A stretch of 64,000 bases of DNA from Ryuthela nishihirai. Lineage: Eukaryota; Arthropoda; Arachnida; Araneae; Heptathelidae. Both the position numbers and the translations under genes were made by a program. A model generated the notes under the pieces. That model searched no databases and was not told the DNA's origin. It was given only the letters and a program-made list of their open reading frames with translations. The stretch is from assembly GCA_038380435.1 (NCBI GenBank), contig JAWZYU010000760.1, forward strand, positions 1 to 64,000, given 5' to 3'. Positions within the stretch are counted from its first letter, which is position 1, and every line of letters begins with the position of its first letter. Below are positions 23,034 through 33,952 of the stretch, one piece after another.

Positions 23034-23922
23034 GGGGTGGGGGTGGCTCAGTCGGTAGCGCGCCAGGCTCGTAATCTGTAGTTCCCAGGTTCGAGTCCCA
23101 GCTGGGTCAGCGTTGAGATTTATCTCCGCAAAATTTCCCCGCCCTGCCCACGGTCAGTAAGGGACACCGATGGGCTTGGAAAGGTCGCCGTCCGTCGGAT
23201 GGGACGTTAAGCCGTGGCCCCGTGTGCGGGAGAGCCATACCCTGTGCACGTTAAAGAACACGCTGGATGGCCTTGACGGGAGGCTACCATCTGTCTCCCA
23301 ACAGCTATTCCAGTGGGTCCCCTCCCCCAACCTTCTCTGAGCCTTCGGGGTCCTTGTGGCCTGGCCATTTAGCCCATGGTGTGCAAAAAAGTGCCACTCA
23401 GAGGTAAAACAACCCAACGTTAAAGAACACGCTGGATGGCCTTGACGGGAGGCTACCATCTGTCTCCCAACAGCTATTCCAGTGGGTCCCCTCCCCCAAC
23501 CTTCTCTGAGCCTTCGGGGTCCTTGTGGCCTGGCCATTTAGCCCATGGTGTGCAAAAAAGTGCCACTCAGAGGTAAAACAACCCAACGTTAAAGAACACG
23601 CTGGATGGCCTTGACGGGGGGCTACCATCTGTCTCCCAACAGCTGTTCCAGTGGGTCCCCTCCCCCAACCTTCTCTGAGCCTACGGGGTCCATGTGACCT
23701 GGCCATTTAGCCCATGGTGTGCAAAAAAGTGCCGCTCAGAGGTAAAACAACCCAACGTTAAAGAACACGCTGGATGGCCTTGACGGGAGGCTACCATCTC
23801 TCTCCCAACAGCTGTTCCAGTGTGTCCCCTCCCCCAACCTTCTCTGAGCCTTCGGGGTCCTTGTGCCATTTAGCCCATGGTGTGCAAAAAAGTGCCGCTC
23901 AGAGATAAAACAATCCAATCCA
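23034..23922 (+). mobile_element. SINE-A with four tandem 3' modules
   Basis: A full SINE to about 23417 is followed by three extra 169-bp 3' modules (near 23418, 23587 and 23756), each joined at CCCAAC|GTTAAAGAAC. ACGAATTAGTGT at 23022-23033 and 23923-23934 encloses the whole. Confidence 0.93.
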
Positions 23923-24281
23923 AACGAATTAGTGTTCAAAATAATTTAACCAGGCGGTGAATACTGATTTGTATATTAGAATGGATTATTTTTATATAAC
24001 TCACTGGGCTGTTAACGCAAAAAAAGCTCATATTTAAAGTTTTGCCTGACTTCTGCAAGAAATGTAATTTTTCTTGACAATTTTCATCTTCAGCTCCGTG
24101 AAGAATGCTCAGTAAAGCAAAATGTGTAAACCTTCCACAAAATGTTGATAACAATTATAGAAAGCGAAATAATCATTTTTTTAATGATCCGAAGTTCTGT
24201 TCAGAAAATTTTAAATCTTTTGCAGATTGCGAATATCATGTTCTTAAATGGTATATTTTATAACCAACTTTTCCTTTCCAG

Positions 24282-24455
24282 TGTTTCGAAGATGTGTTTT
24301 TGAGCGAGCGTCCTCAGCTTCTCATGATATTGGGATACTTCAATCTCGTCTTCACATCTTTCTTTGTCTTGGAGGTCATCCTCAAATGGCTCGCACACGG
24401 ATTCGTTTTCTACTTCAGCAGCCTTTGGACGACAATGGATTTCATCATTGTCTGT
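24282..24455 (+). CDS. Voltage-gated cation channel exon: domain III S2-S3
   Basis: Exon of the NaCP60E/DSC1-type channel. The acceptor is CCTTTCCAG and the donor TGT|GTAAGT is strong. It has 58 codons, phase 0 at both ends. The peptide starts CFEDVFLSERPQ. It then gives S2 (MILGYFNLVFTSFFVLEVIL), the charged KWLAHGFVFYFSS loop, and the start of S3 (MDFIIVC). The acidic residue in FVLEVILKW is the usual S2 countercharge. No stop interrupts it. It lies between 10.2-kb and 17.8-kb introns. Confidence 0.93.
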
Positions 24456-24499
24456 GTAAGTGGTTCCGATTTTTTTTTTTCATTTGGACGTAGAAGAAT

Positions 24500-24660
24500 C
24501 TTAGAAGCTACTCCAAGCTTTTACAAATCTTCTCATAGAAGGACATGCCCACTAATACCGAAATAATTACTGACCACTACCCCAGGTAGATCTAATACAA
24601 CATACAAAGTTTTCGTTGCTGGAACAGTCTCTAGCTCCCTAACCACTATGCTACTTAAGG
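24500..24660 (-). mobile_element. SINE-B, diverged
   Basis: Reverse match to 5500-5692. The head complement CTCCCTAACCACTATGC is near 24635. Confidence 0.55.
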
Positions 24661-24716
24661 TTCTCCAATATAGAGTAATGTGTAATTAAGGCCTTTTTAA
24701 GTATACTTTCACAAAA

Positions 24717-25106
24717 GTTGGGTTGGGTTGTTTTACCTCTGAGCGGCACTCTTTTGCACACCATGGGCTAAATGGCAGGTCACATGGACCCCGAAGGCTC
24801 AGAGAAGGTTGGGGGAGGAGACCCACTGGAACAGCTGTTGGGAGACAGATGGTAGCCTCCCGTCAAGGCCATCCAGCGTGTTCTTTAACGTGCACAGGGT
24901 ATGACTCTCCCGCACACGGGGCTACGGCTTAACGTACCATCCGACGGACGGCGGCCTATTCCAAGCCCATCGGTGTCCCCTACTGACCGTGGGCAGGGCG
25001 GGGAATTTTTGCGGAGATAAATCTCAACGCTGACCCAGCTGGGACTCGATCCTGGGAACTACAGATTACGAGCCTGGCGCGCTACCGACTGAGCCACCCC
25101 CGCCCC
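24717..25106 (-). mobile_element. SINE-A, full length with target duplication
   Basis: Flanked by CTTTCACAAAA at 24706-24716 and 25107-25117. Confidence 0.93.
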
Positions 25107-25164
25107 CTTTCACAAAACAGATTTCAATTAATTTTACTTACCTCATGACCGTCGGCAGGAAATT

Positions 25165-25556
25165 TTTTAAGGAGGCAGTTGTTTACCTCTGAGTGCCACT
25201 TTTTCCGCACAATGGGCTAAATGGCCAGGTCACAAGGACCCTGAGGGCTCAGAAAAGTTTGAGGGAAGGGGACCCATTGGACAGTTGTTAGGAGACAGAT
25301 GGAAACATCCTGTTAAGGGTATTCAATGTTTCCTTTAACGTGCAGGGGGTATCTTACATATGGGGCCAGCCTTTACATCCCATCCGATGGAGGCGGTCTC
25401 TCCAAGCTCAGTGACTCGGAATCAAATCTTAACGGAGATATCACTCTGAAGTTAACATCGATCAATTTTAGAGAAAAAATTGTCTTGAGCTGGGTGAGAT
25501 GCGAACCTTCTGATAACATGTCAGATGCTCTGGATCACTGAGCTACCGGTCGCCGA
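25165..25556 (-). mobile_element. SINE-A-related, old diverged copy
   Basis: The same order of blocks is recognisable (GTTTACCTCTGAG, GGCTAAATGGCCAGG, TTTAACGTGCA, CCATCCGATGG, head remains to 25556), but with many changes and an altered linker. It may be an older subfamily. Confidence 0.75.
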
Positions 25557-25613
25557 TCAAGATCTCTTCTAATTGATGCTATGAACCTTCTACCAACAGT
25601 ACACAATGCTCCG

Positions 25614-26682
25614 GGGCGGGGGTGGCTCAGTCGGTAGCGCGCCAGGCTCGTAATCTGTAGTTCCCAGGTTCGAGTTCCAGCTGGGTCAGCGTTGAGGTTT
25701 ATCTCCGCAAAATTCCCCCGCCCTGCCCACGGTCAGTAGGGGACACCGATGGGCTTGGAAAGGCCGCCGTCCGTCGGATGGGACGTTAAGCCGTGGCCCC
25801 GTGTACGGGAGAGCCATACCCTGTGCACGTTAAAGAACACGTTGGATGGCCTTGACGGGAGGCTACCATCTGTCTCCCAACAGCTGTACCAGTGGGTCCC
25901 CTCCCCCAACCTTCTCTGAGCCTTCGGGGTCCATGTGACCTGGCCATTTAGCGTATGGTGTGCAAAAAAAAGTGCAGCTCAGAGGTAAAACAACCCAACG
26001 TTAAAGAACACGCTGGATGGCCTTGACGGGAGGCTACCATCTGTCTCCCAACAGCTGTTCCAGTGGGTCCCCTCCCCCAACCTTCTCTGAGCCTTCGGGG
26101 TCCATGTGACCTGGCCATTTAGCCTATGGTGTGCAAAAAAAGTGCCGCTCAGAGGTAAAACAACCTAACGTTAAAGAACACGCTGGATGGCCTTAGCGGG
26201 AGCCTACCATCTGTCTCCCAACAGCTGTTCCAGTGGGTCCCCTCCCCCAACCTTCTCTGAGCCTTCGGGGTCCATGTGACCTGGCCATTTAGCCTATGGT
26301 GTGCAAAAAAGTGCCGCTCAGAGGTAAAACAACCCAACGTTAAAGAACACGCTGGATGGCCTTAGCGGGAGCCTACCATCTGTCTCCCAACAGCTGTTCC
26401 AGTGGGTCCCCTCCCCCAACCTTCTCTGAGCCTTCGGGGTCCATGTGACCTGGCCATTTAGCCTATGGTGTGCAAAAAAGTGCCGCTCAGAGGTAAAACA
26501 ACCCAACGTTAAAGAACACGCTGGATGGCCTTAGCGGGAGCCTACCATCTGTCTCCCAACAGCTGTTCCAGTGGGTCCCCTCCCCCAACCTTCTCTGAGC
26601 CTTCGGGGTCCATGTGACCTGGCCATTTAGCCTATGGTGTGCAAAAAAGTGCCGCTCAGAGGTAAAACAACCCAACCCAACA
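25614..26682 (+). mobile_element. SINE-A with five tandem 3' modules
   Basis: A full copy plus four extra 169-bp modules (from about 25998, 26168, 26337 and 26506). The last three share a TTAGCGGGAGCC variant, so they copied one another. ACACAATGCTCCG at 25601-25613 and 26683-26695 encloses the whole. Confidence 0.93.
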
Positions 26683-26984
26683 ACACAATGCTCCGTGTCT
26701 CGTGAAGGTATTTGTTCCAAGTGCTCTCATCCTCAAGAAACAATGATAAGCATGTCATGAAGATGGCAAGTACATTCTGAGTGTACAATTGTTTAAATTG
26801 AAGAGATGTTTCATTAAATGCGTCGAAAATTATCTCTTCAGTTTATTAATTATCATCTTCTTTCAACAGTATTCTCTAAGGAGTTAAACAGTTAGGAAGC
26901 CGGAATATTTCACACCAATAATGTGTCGTAAGATTTTACTTCAGAAGCTAATTAAACCTTAATAAGTATTGTTTCAAACAATGT

Positions 26985-27545
26985 TTGGGGCGGGGGTGGC
27001 TCAGTCGGTAGCGCGCCAGGCTCGTAATCTGTAGTTCCTAGGTTCGAGTCCCAGCTGGGTCAGCGTTGAGATTTATCTCCGCAAAATTTCCCCGCCCTGC
27101 CCACGGTCAGTAGGGGACACCGATGGGCTTGAAAAGGCCGCCGTCAGTCGGATGGGACGTTAAGCCGTGGCCCAATGAGCGTGAGAGCCATACCCTGTGC
27201 ACGTTAAAGAACACGCTGGATGGCCTTGACGGGAGGCTACCATCTGTCTCCCAACAGCTGTTCCAGTGGGTCCCCTCCCCCAACCTTCTCTGAGCCTTCG
27301 GGGTCCATGTGACCTGGCAATTTAGCCCATGGTGTGCAAAAAAGTGCCGCTCAGAGGTAAAACAACCCAACGTTAAAGAACACGCTGGATGGCCTTGACG
27401 GGAGGCTACCATCTGTCTCCCAACAGCTGTTCCAGTGGGTCTCCTCCCCCAACCTTCTCTGAGCCTTCGGGGTCCATGTGACCAGGCCATTTAGCCCATG
27501 GTGTGCAAAAAAGTGCCGCTCAGAGGTAAAACAACCCAACCCAAC
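26985..27545 (+). mobile_element. SINE-A with two tandem 3' modules
   Basis: One extra module starts near 27370. Flanked by TCAAACAATGT at 26974-26984 and 27546-27556. Confidence 0.92.
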
Positions 27546-27714
27546 TCAAACAATGTAATAAAATCGTTGAAAAATCCATATTTGAATCTATTTGTCTGTC
27601 ATCTTTGATTTATCTTCCATTACATTTTCCCACGAAATGAATATATCAGAAGTTATGGAGAGCTTTGAATTTATATTCCCATTGGCATAACTTCGAAATT
27701 CTCTGATGTTTCTA

Positions 27715-28076
27715 AAGAGGGGATGGCTCAGTCGGTAGCGCGCCAGACTCGTAATCTGTAGTCTCCAGGTTCGATTCCCTCCTGGACCAGCGATGAGATT
27801 TATCTCCGTAAAACTCCCCACACTGCAGTCGAACAGTATGGGACACCTACGGAACCGCAAAGGGCCATCCGTTAAATGGAATTTTAAGCTCTGGCGCAGT
27901 GTGCGAGAGAGCCATACCCTGTGCACGTTAAACAACACACTAGATGGCCTTGACGGGAGGCTACCAGCTGTCCAGTGGGTCCCCCCCCCCCAGCCTTCTC
28001 TGAGTCCTCGAAGTCCCTGTGACCTGGCCAATTGTATGCAAAAAAAAGTGCCGCTCAGAGGAAAAACAACTCAACT
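27715..28076 (+). mobile_element. SINE-A, diverged subfamily
   Basis: The head has A box TGGCTCAGTCGG and B box GGTTCGATTCC, with a different linker (CTCCTGGACCAGCG). The middle is changed (GGAATTTTAAGCTCTGG) and the tail reads CAACTCAACTC. Confidence 0.8.
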
Positions 28077-28084
28077 CTAATATT

Positions 28085-29451
28085 TTCCCTCTTGCCTCTC
28101 CCGATTTAAATTACACTGGGCAACACACAAAAAGGCTCTGAAATGAAAATCCAATCTCTACTAGCAACCAAAGGTTTCTGAAACTCTAAACGTTTCTCAA
28201 GAATCTGCCTAAGTGAAAATATCTGATGCACACATCCCCTACCACTTCTGAATCCACATTGCGCATCACACAATTGCATGTCAACCAGATTCTTAATTCT
28301 GTTAAGCACAATCATGGAAAGAACTTTACCTGGAACAGAAAGTTGGTTGATCCCCTATAGTTATCGCAAGAACTGCGATCACCCTTTTCAAAATTAGTTA
28401 TGATAATAGTTCTGGTAAAATCCTTAGGAACCATTTCTTTATCATAACAGATATTCAAAATTTCAGTCATCCATGTGGCAAAAGAAACATTCCCAGCTCT
28501 AAGCATTCCCTAGTAATTTCATCAACCCCTGGGGATTTATGAAGTTTAAGTTTAGGAAGAGCCAAAATAACTTCGGACTGTGTTATAGGGTCAATATTAA
28601 AGCCAGTAATGCACTATCATCATTAGAAACAATGGGAATAGAACTAACCACATTGTTTAGAACATCACTGAAATGCTCAGCCCACCTAGCCATGACAGAA
28701 TCCTCACCTTCTATAACCTTACCTTGTTTATCCTTCAATCCTTATATACCTGTCCGTTTTCTACAACACAAAACATTAACTATCTGGTACAGCTCTCTGC
28801 TGTTGTGCAGTCTAACTGCTTCCTTGGCTTTGTCAGCCAAGCCATCAAGCAAAGATTCTTATCAGCAGCTAACTGATCTTTTACATGTTTATTAAGTTCT
28901 CTATAATGCTTTCTATTAGGACTAGTAGGGTATTGATTAAGGACATTCCTGCAGTTCTTTCCCTCCGAAATAAGCTCAAGTGCCTTATCACTCAGATAAT
29001 TCTGTCTCTTCTGCTCCTTTTTTTCTAAAAGAGTACTGTTAGTGTCCAAAAAAGCCGGTTTAAAATGATCCCATTCCTCCTCAACTTCAGTAGTAAGCAA
29101 ACCATGACTGTCATAATGCTTCCATTAGTAATGACTAAGTAACCTATCATGGTAAGCTTTGGCTATAATTGGATCTTTCAGAGTTTCAGTATTAAAGGTA
29201 GTACAGCATTTTTTAAGTTTAAGTTGCAAGACACTTTTAACAAGGCAATGGTCAGATCCAATTTCAGCTCCCCTATATGCCCTGGTATTCCTAACAGAAC
29301 TAGTCCATTTCCTGTTACCATTAAGTTTACTTCCCTGTAGGAGACGTTGCCCATTGCCTTTGCATCTACCAATACCAAAAGAGCCTATTAGCTCTCCCCA
29401 AAGGTCAGAGTCAGTTCCAACTTTGGCATTGAAGTCGGCTAGAACAAGGGC
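28085..29451 (-). mobile_element. LINE fragment: end of endonuclease, linker, start of RT
   Basis: Read from 29451 downwards. Endonuclease ADFNAKVG lies near 29430 and GSDHCLVKS near 29250. A linker (KHYRELNKHVKDQL near 28890) follows. RT pieces ICYDKEMVPKDF (28450) and CGFRSGRGCVHQIFSLRQIL (28240) come last. It has many stops. The upstream half of the endonuclease is at 38204-38640: the Polinton-like element split one LINE. Confidence 0.8.
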
Positions 29452-29942
29452 AGTAGGGGGATAAGGAGAGTTCTGAGCCAGTGGCGGAGCTATGTTAATC
29501 CTATGGGCTCCGCCACCCGTGTGTTACAAGCTGGTGGCGGAACACATTGGTCAGAATTCTCACTGTTTTTAAAGACTGAAGTTGGACAATGGTGAATAAA
29601 ATACCTCCCTCCAGTAATGTATTAATCTGAAATTATTCAGTTAAATTGCAGATAATCCATTAGTAATTACCACCGACGTCCATCTTGGTTTCTAAGTCCA
29701 GACTCTGCCATTTTGAATCCTGACTCACCTATTAGAAGTTCTGTCTTTCAAAGTATTTTTACTCAGTAGCATTGTTTCTTTTCATTTACTGCGGGATAGT
29801 CCTTCTTCTAGTATAAATACGACATCCATAGTCAGATTCCTCATTCTATTGTCAGACGTTGACAGTGACAGTTCTCTGCTTCTCCGTGATTTTTTTTTTC
29901 AACTGTTAGAAGGCAATAGTGATAGTTCTCCACGTCCTCGTG

Positions 29943-30330
29943 GGGCGGGGGTGGCTCAGTCGGTAGCGCGCCAGGCTCGTAATCTGTAGTTCCCAGGTTC
30001 GAGTCCCAGCTGGGTCACCGTTGAGATTTATCTCCGCAAAATTCCCCGCCCTGCCCACGGTCAGTAGGGGACACCGATGGGCTTGGAAAGACCGCCGTCC
30101 GTCGGATGGGACGTTAAGCCGTGGCCCCGTGTGCGGGAGAGCCATGCCCTGTGCACGTTAAAGAACACGCTGCATGGCCTTGACGGGAGGCTACCATCTG
30201 TCTCCCAACAGCTGTTCCAGTGGGTCCCCTCCCCCAACCATCTCTGAGCCTTCGGGGTCCTTGTGACCTGGCCATTTAGCCCATGATGTGCAAAAAAGTG
30301 CCGCTCAGAGGTAAAACAACCCAACCCAAC
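29943..30330 (+). mobile_element. SINE-A inserted in the left arm
   Basis: Flanked by CCACGTCCTCGTG at 29930-29942 and 30331-30343. The mirror arm has the single uninterrupted site at 37709-37721, a direct empty-site control. Confidence 0.96.
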
Positions 30331-30378
30331 CCACGTCCTCGTGTAGTATCAGCTATTTTTACAACTCACTGTTTCATA

Positions 30379-31263
30379 ATGTATCCATGCGATATATGCG
30401 AGAAGGCTTTCATGCTCCAGAAAAATCTCATTCGTCATATGAGAAATCATGATGGGAATAACCTGTTTAAGTATTCTGAATGCAAATCGACATTTTCAAG
30501 GAGAGATGACGTCCGACGTCACGAGTTATCCCACACCTCCAGGAAAACCTACAAATGTGAAGAGTGCGCAATGGAGTTTGGGAGAAAAGACAGTCTTTTG
30601 CGCCATCAAAGAAACCCTCACAATAATAAACGAAAACGTTCTGAAGATGAAAGGATTCCCCAGAAGAAACAACAACCAGACCCTGAAGACCTCTGTCAGT
30701 TTACAGAAGAAATGAAAAGGACCCTGTCAACACATAAGCTGGTGGCAACGGATGAAACATCTGTTGACCTCACTTTTTTCCTTGAATCCTCACGGGAGTC
30801 ACTCATGACACATCTGAAAGAAGAATTGACCTCGAAAGGTAGCATTAAATGGTACCTTGCTGTACAACTGCGCTTCAGGCGAAAAGTTTCCCCTTCTACC
30901 TTCGAACACTGCACTCCATTTTTCCGAAGCAACTGTGCCACAAGTCTTCCTACATCATCCCTAAGCAGAGAATTGGATTCCGCATATAAGAAGATTAAGG
31001 CCTCATTTGAAGAATTTGAAGGAGCACATAGTGGATGGACACTGGATGCTGTACTCCACGCTGAAATGAACATTGGGAAATATACACCTCTTGCAGGATC
31101 TAGTTATATCCCTACTCCAAGAGAATTACTGTTAAAACACGCTATTGTCAATGTATGTAATTCCGACCAAAAATGTTTTGTCTGGTCTGTTTTAGCCTCT
31201 TTGTATCCTGTCACAGATCATCCGCAGCGCCTTAACAACTATATACATTTAGAAAAAAAATGA
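30379..31263 (+). CDS. C2H2 zinc-finger ORF of the left arm
   Basis: The start ATG at 30379 gives MYPCDICEKAF; upstream reading would enter the SINE. Three finger-like units follow: CDIC..H..H (complete), a second that has lost its first Cys (FKYSEC), and CEEC..H..H. A basic stretch (NNKRKRSED) comes next. About 200 residues of unknown function end HLEKK. The stop is TGA at 31261. The same frame continues without another stop into the polymerase at 31321, so the two were probably one protein. A nuclear or DNA-binding role is an inference from the fingers. Confidence 0.75.
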   Translation: MYPCDICEKAFMLQKNLIRHMRNHDGNNLFKYSECKSTFSRRDDVRRHELSHTSRKTYKCEECAMEFGRKDSLLRHQRNPHNNKRKRSEDERIPQKKQQPDPEDLCQFTEEMKRTLSTHKLVATDETSVDLTFFLESSRESLMTHLKEELTSKGSIKWYLAVQLRFRRKVSPSTFEHCTPFFRSNCATSLPTSSLSRELDSAYKKIKASFEEFEGAHSGWTLDAVLHAEMNIGKYTPLAGSSYIPTPRELLLKHAIVNVCNSDQKCFVWSVLASLYPVTDHPQRLNNYIHLEKK

Positions 31264-31320
31264 AACACATCTGGCCTAATTTACCCTGTTACAATAAATC
31301 AAATATCTAAATTCGAAAAA

Positions 31321-33921
31321 ATGAACAATATTTCTGTCAATGTTTTTGGATATGAGAAAGAAGTGTTCCCACTCTACAGCACACCATTCAGATTTAAAGC
31401 GCACACGAATCTCCTTCTGTTATCGGATGATGAAAAGCAGCATTATTGCTCCATTAAGAATATGAGTAGACTTCTCAGTCCTCTCACCAAACATAACGGT
31501 GTACGTTTCTACTGTGATTACTGCCTTCACCGTTTCGCAAATGAATCACTCTTGAAGGATCATATCCCATATTGTCAAGAACATGGACCTCAGAGAGTAG
31601 AATTCCCAACTGAAGAAGAGAAATGGCTGAAATTCACAAATTTTAAGTTTCAGCAGCCTGTTCCATACGTGATTTATGCCGACTTTGAATCATTCCTAGT
31701 GAAAGTGGACACTTGTATGCCTAACCCTGAAAAATCTCACACCACTATCACGGCAAATCATGAACCCTGTGGATTTGCATATCTTGTTGTTGGACCTGAT
31801 GGCTGCAGCTATAAACCTCCGGTAGTTTATAGAGGTCCTAATGCAGTAGAAGAAGTTTTAGAATGTCTGCTTAAAGAAGAAGAAAACATTAAAAATTTAC
31901 TATCGATGATAAAGCCATTGCAACTCTCGAATCATGAAGAGAAACTGTTTCGCGACGCTACTGACTGTCATATTTGTAAGCATGCTCTAGGAGCAGATCG
32001 TGTGAGAGATCACGATCATATAACAGGTAAATTCCGAGGAGCCGCCCATAATTCCTGTAATCTGAACTTTAAGTTAACCAATAGGATTCCAGTTATCTTC
32101 CACAACCTAAAGGGATATGACAGCCACCTTATTATGCAGGGAATCGGCAGAATTAAAAATATGAAGATTGATTGCATTCCCAATAACACGGAAACATACA
32201 TAACCTTCTCCCTGGGGACATTACATTTTATAGACTCCTATCAGTTTTTAAGCACATCCCTTGAGAAGCTAGTAAATGATTTATCACCAGATGAGTTCCA
32301 TATTTCAAAGGAACATGTTGAAACTGAACGGTTACACCTGGTTTTGAGAAAAGGGGTTAACCCCTATGATTATATTGACAACAGTGAAAAGTTTGAAGAA
32401 ATAGTATTACCACCACGTGAAGCATTTTGCAACCAACTCACAGAAGAAGCACTAGGGGAAGAAGACTATGCCCATGCAATAAGAGTATGGAATACATTCA
32501 ACATAAAAAATCTAGGCCAGTATCATGACTTGTACCTGAAGACAGACATACTCCTCTTAGCAGATGTTTTCGAAAGTTTCAGAAAAATATGCATCAGATA
32601 CTATGAAATCGATCCCTGTCATGTTTACACAGCTCCTGGATTAGCCTGGCAAGCATGCTTTAAAATGACAAATGTAAATCTTGAGTTGATAACTGACCCT
32701 ACAATGTACCTTTTCCTGGAAAAAGGCATACGAGGGGGAATTTCTGTGATATGCAATCGTCTTAGTACAGCAAACAACAAGTATTTGGACACCTAAAATC
32801 CTCAGTTACCCTCTAAATACATTATGTACTATGATGCTAACAATCTTTATGGATGGACAATGTCACAATGCCTCCCTCAAAGCGATTTTCGATGGCTTAA
32901 TAAAGAAGAAATAGCAGATCTAAATATTACGACAATTGTTGATGATTCGAATAAAGGATACATATTGAAAGTTGATTTAGATTATCCAGTTTCTCTGCAC
33001 GACAAGCAAAATGATTATCCACTAGCCCCTGAGAAACTTCAGATTACCAGCAGCATGCTATCCCCATATTGTCAAGAGGTTGCCCAAAGTCTTGGAAAAA
33101 ATACAAGTCAATCAGTCGTGAAATTAGCCCCAAATCTAAATTCTAAGGAAAAATATGTCCTTCAATGTCGAAATCTCAAACAATATTTAGCCTTCGGTAT
33201 GCAGCTGAAGAAAATACATTGCATTTTAGAATTTAATCAGTCTTGCTGGCTAAAACCATATATAGAATTTAATACAGATCAGCGGAAGAAAGCTAGAAAC
33301 GACTTCGAGAAGGACTTCTTCAAACAGATGAATAATGCTGTGTTTGGAAAAACGATGGAAAATTTGAGAAATCGAGTGAAAATTGAATTGACTCAGAGCC
33401 CGAAGAGAGTATGTAAACTCGTAGCATCACCTGCTTTTCACGCTTTTCGTGTTTTTGACAACGACCTCGCATATGTACAATCAAAGCTAACTAAATTGAA
33501 ACTCAACAGGCCTATTTATGCTGGTTTCAGTATTCTAGATATTAGTAAACTATTGATGTATAGCTTTTATTATGACTATATTAGCCCAAAATATGGAGAA
33601 AAAGCTAAATTATTGTTCACTGATACAGATTCACTGTGCTACGAACTTCAAACCGAGGACGTGTATACTGATATGAAAGGCGATATAGATCATTTTGATA
33701 CGTTCGACTATCACATAGACCATGTTTTGCATGGTACACATAATAAAAAGGTACTAGGTAAAATGAAAGACGAACTTTCAGGAGTACCTATCAAACAATT
33801 TGCAGGCCTTCGATCTAAAATGTATTCCCTTCAGAGTTTACATGAGAAGAAGACGGGGAAAGGAGTCCCCAAATACTTCGTAAAACGAATTATTCGTTTT
33901 TTCGTTTTTTCTAAATTTTAA
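31321..33921 (+). pseudogene. Left-arm family B DNA polymerase, stopped and 3'-truncated
   Basis: Protein-primed-type (Polinton/viral) DNA polymerase B. From the N-terminus it has a CDYC..H finger (near 31520), exonuclease I YADFES (31675), an endonuclease VII-like CHIC..VRDHDHITG..RGAAH..CN block (31970-32060), exonuclease II-like NLKGYDSHL (32106) and exonuclease III-like YHDLYLKTD (32521). A TAA at 32794 interrupts the frame; the mirror copy has Tyr there. After it come motif A-like YDANNLYGW (32830), motif B NAVFGKTMEN (33335) and motif C TDTDSL (33620). The normal C-terminus is replaced from about 33877 by AT-rich DNA, giving a new stop at 33919. Confidence 0.88.
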
Positions 33922-33952
33922 AATTTTTTAAATATTCGTTTTTTCTATTATG

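Larger units (their letters stand above)
29452..33880 (+). repeat. Left inverted arm of the Polinton-like element
   Basis: Mirrors 38197-34171. Distances match exactly (zinc-finger ATG to polymerase ATG is 942 bp in both arms). Homology stops at about 33876-33886, inside the polymerase gene. The outer end holds a GC-rich short inverted repeat (GGCGGAGC..GCTCCGCC near 29485-29515). Confidence 0.92.

Noticed and set aside
24456..24566. Extension of the S2-S3 exon past 24455
   Set aside because: A strong GTAAGT donor occurs at 24456, phase fits the next exon, and the sequence after it is non-channel.
30283..30378. Zinc-finger ORF starting at 30283
   Set aside because: That start lies in the inserted SINE. 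The mirror arm and the finger position support ATG at 30379.
31261..31263. TGA as selenocysteine codon
   Set aside because: No SECIS-like structure or selenoprotein family context is seen; decay or readthrough is simpler.
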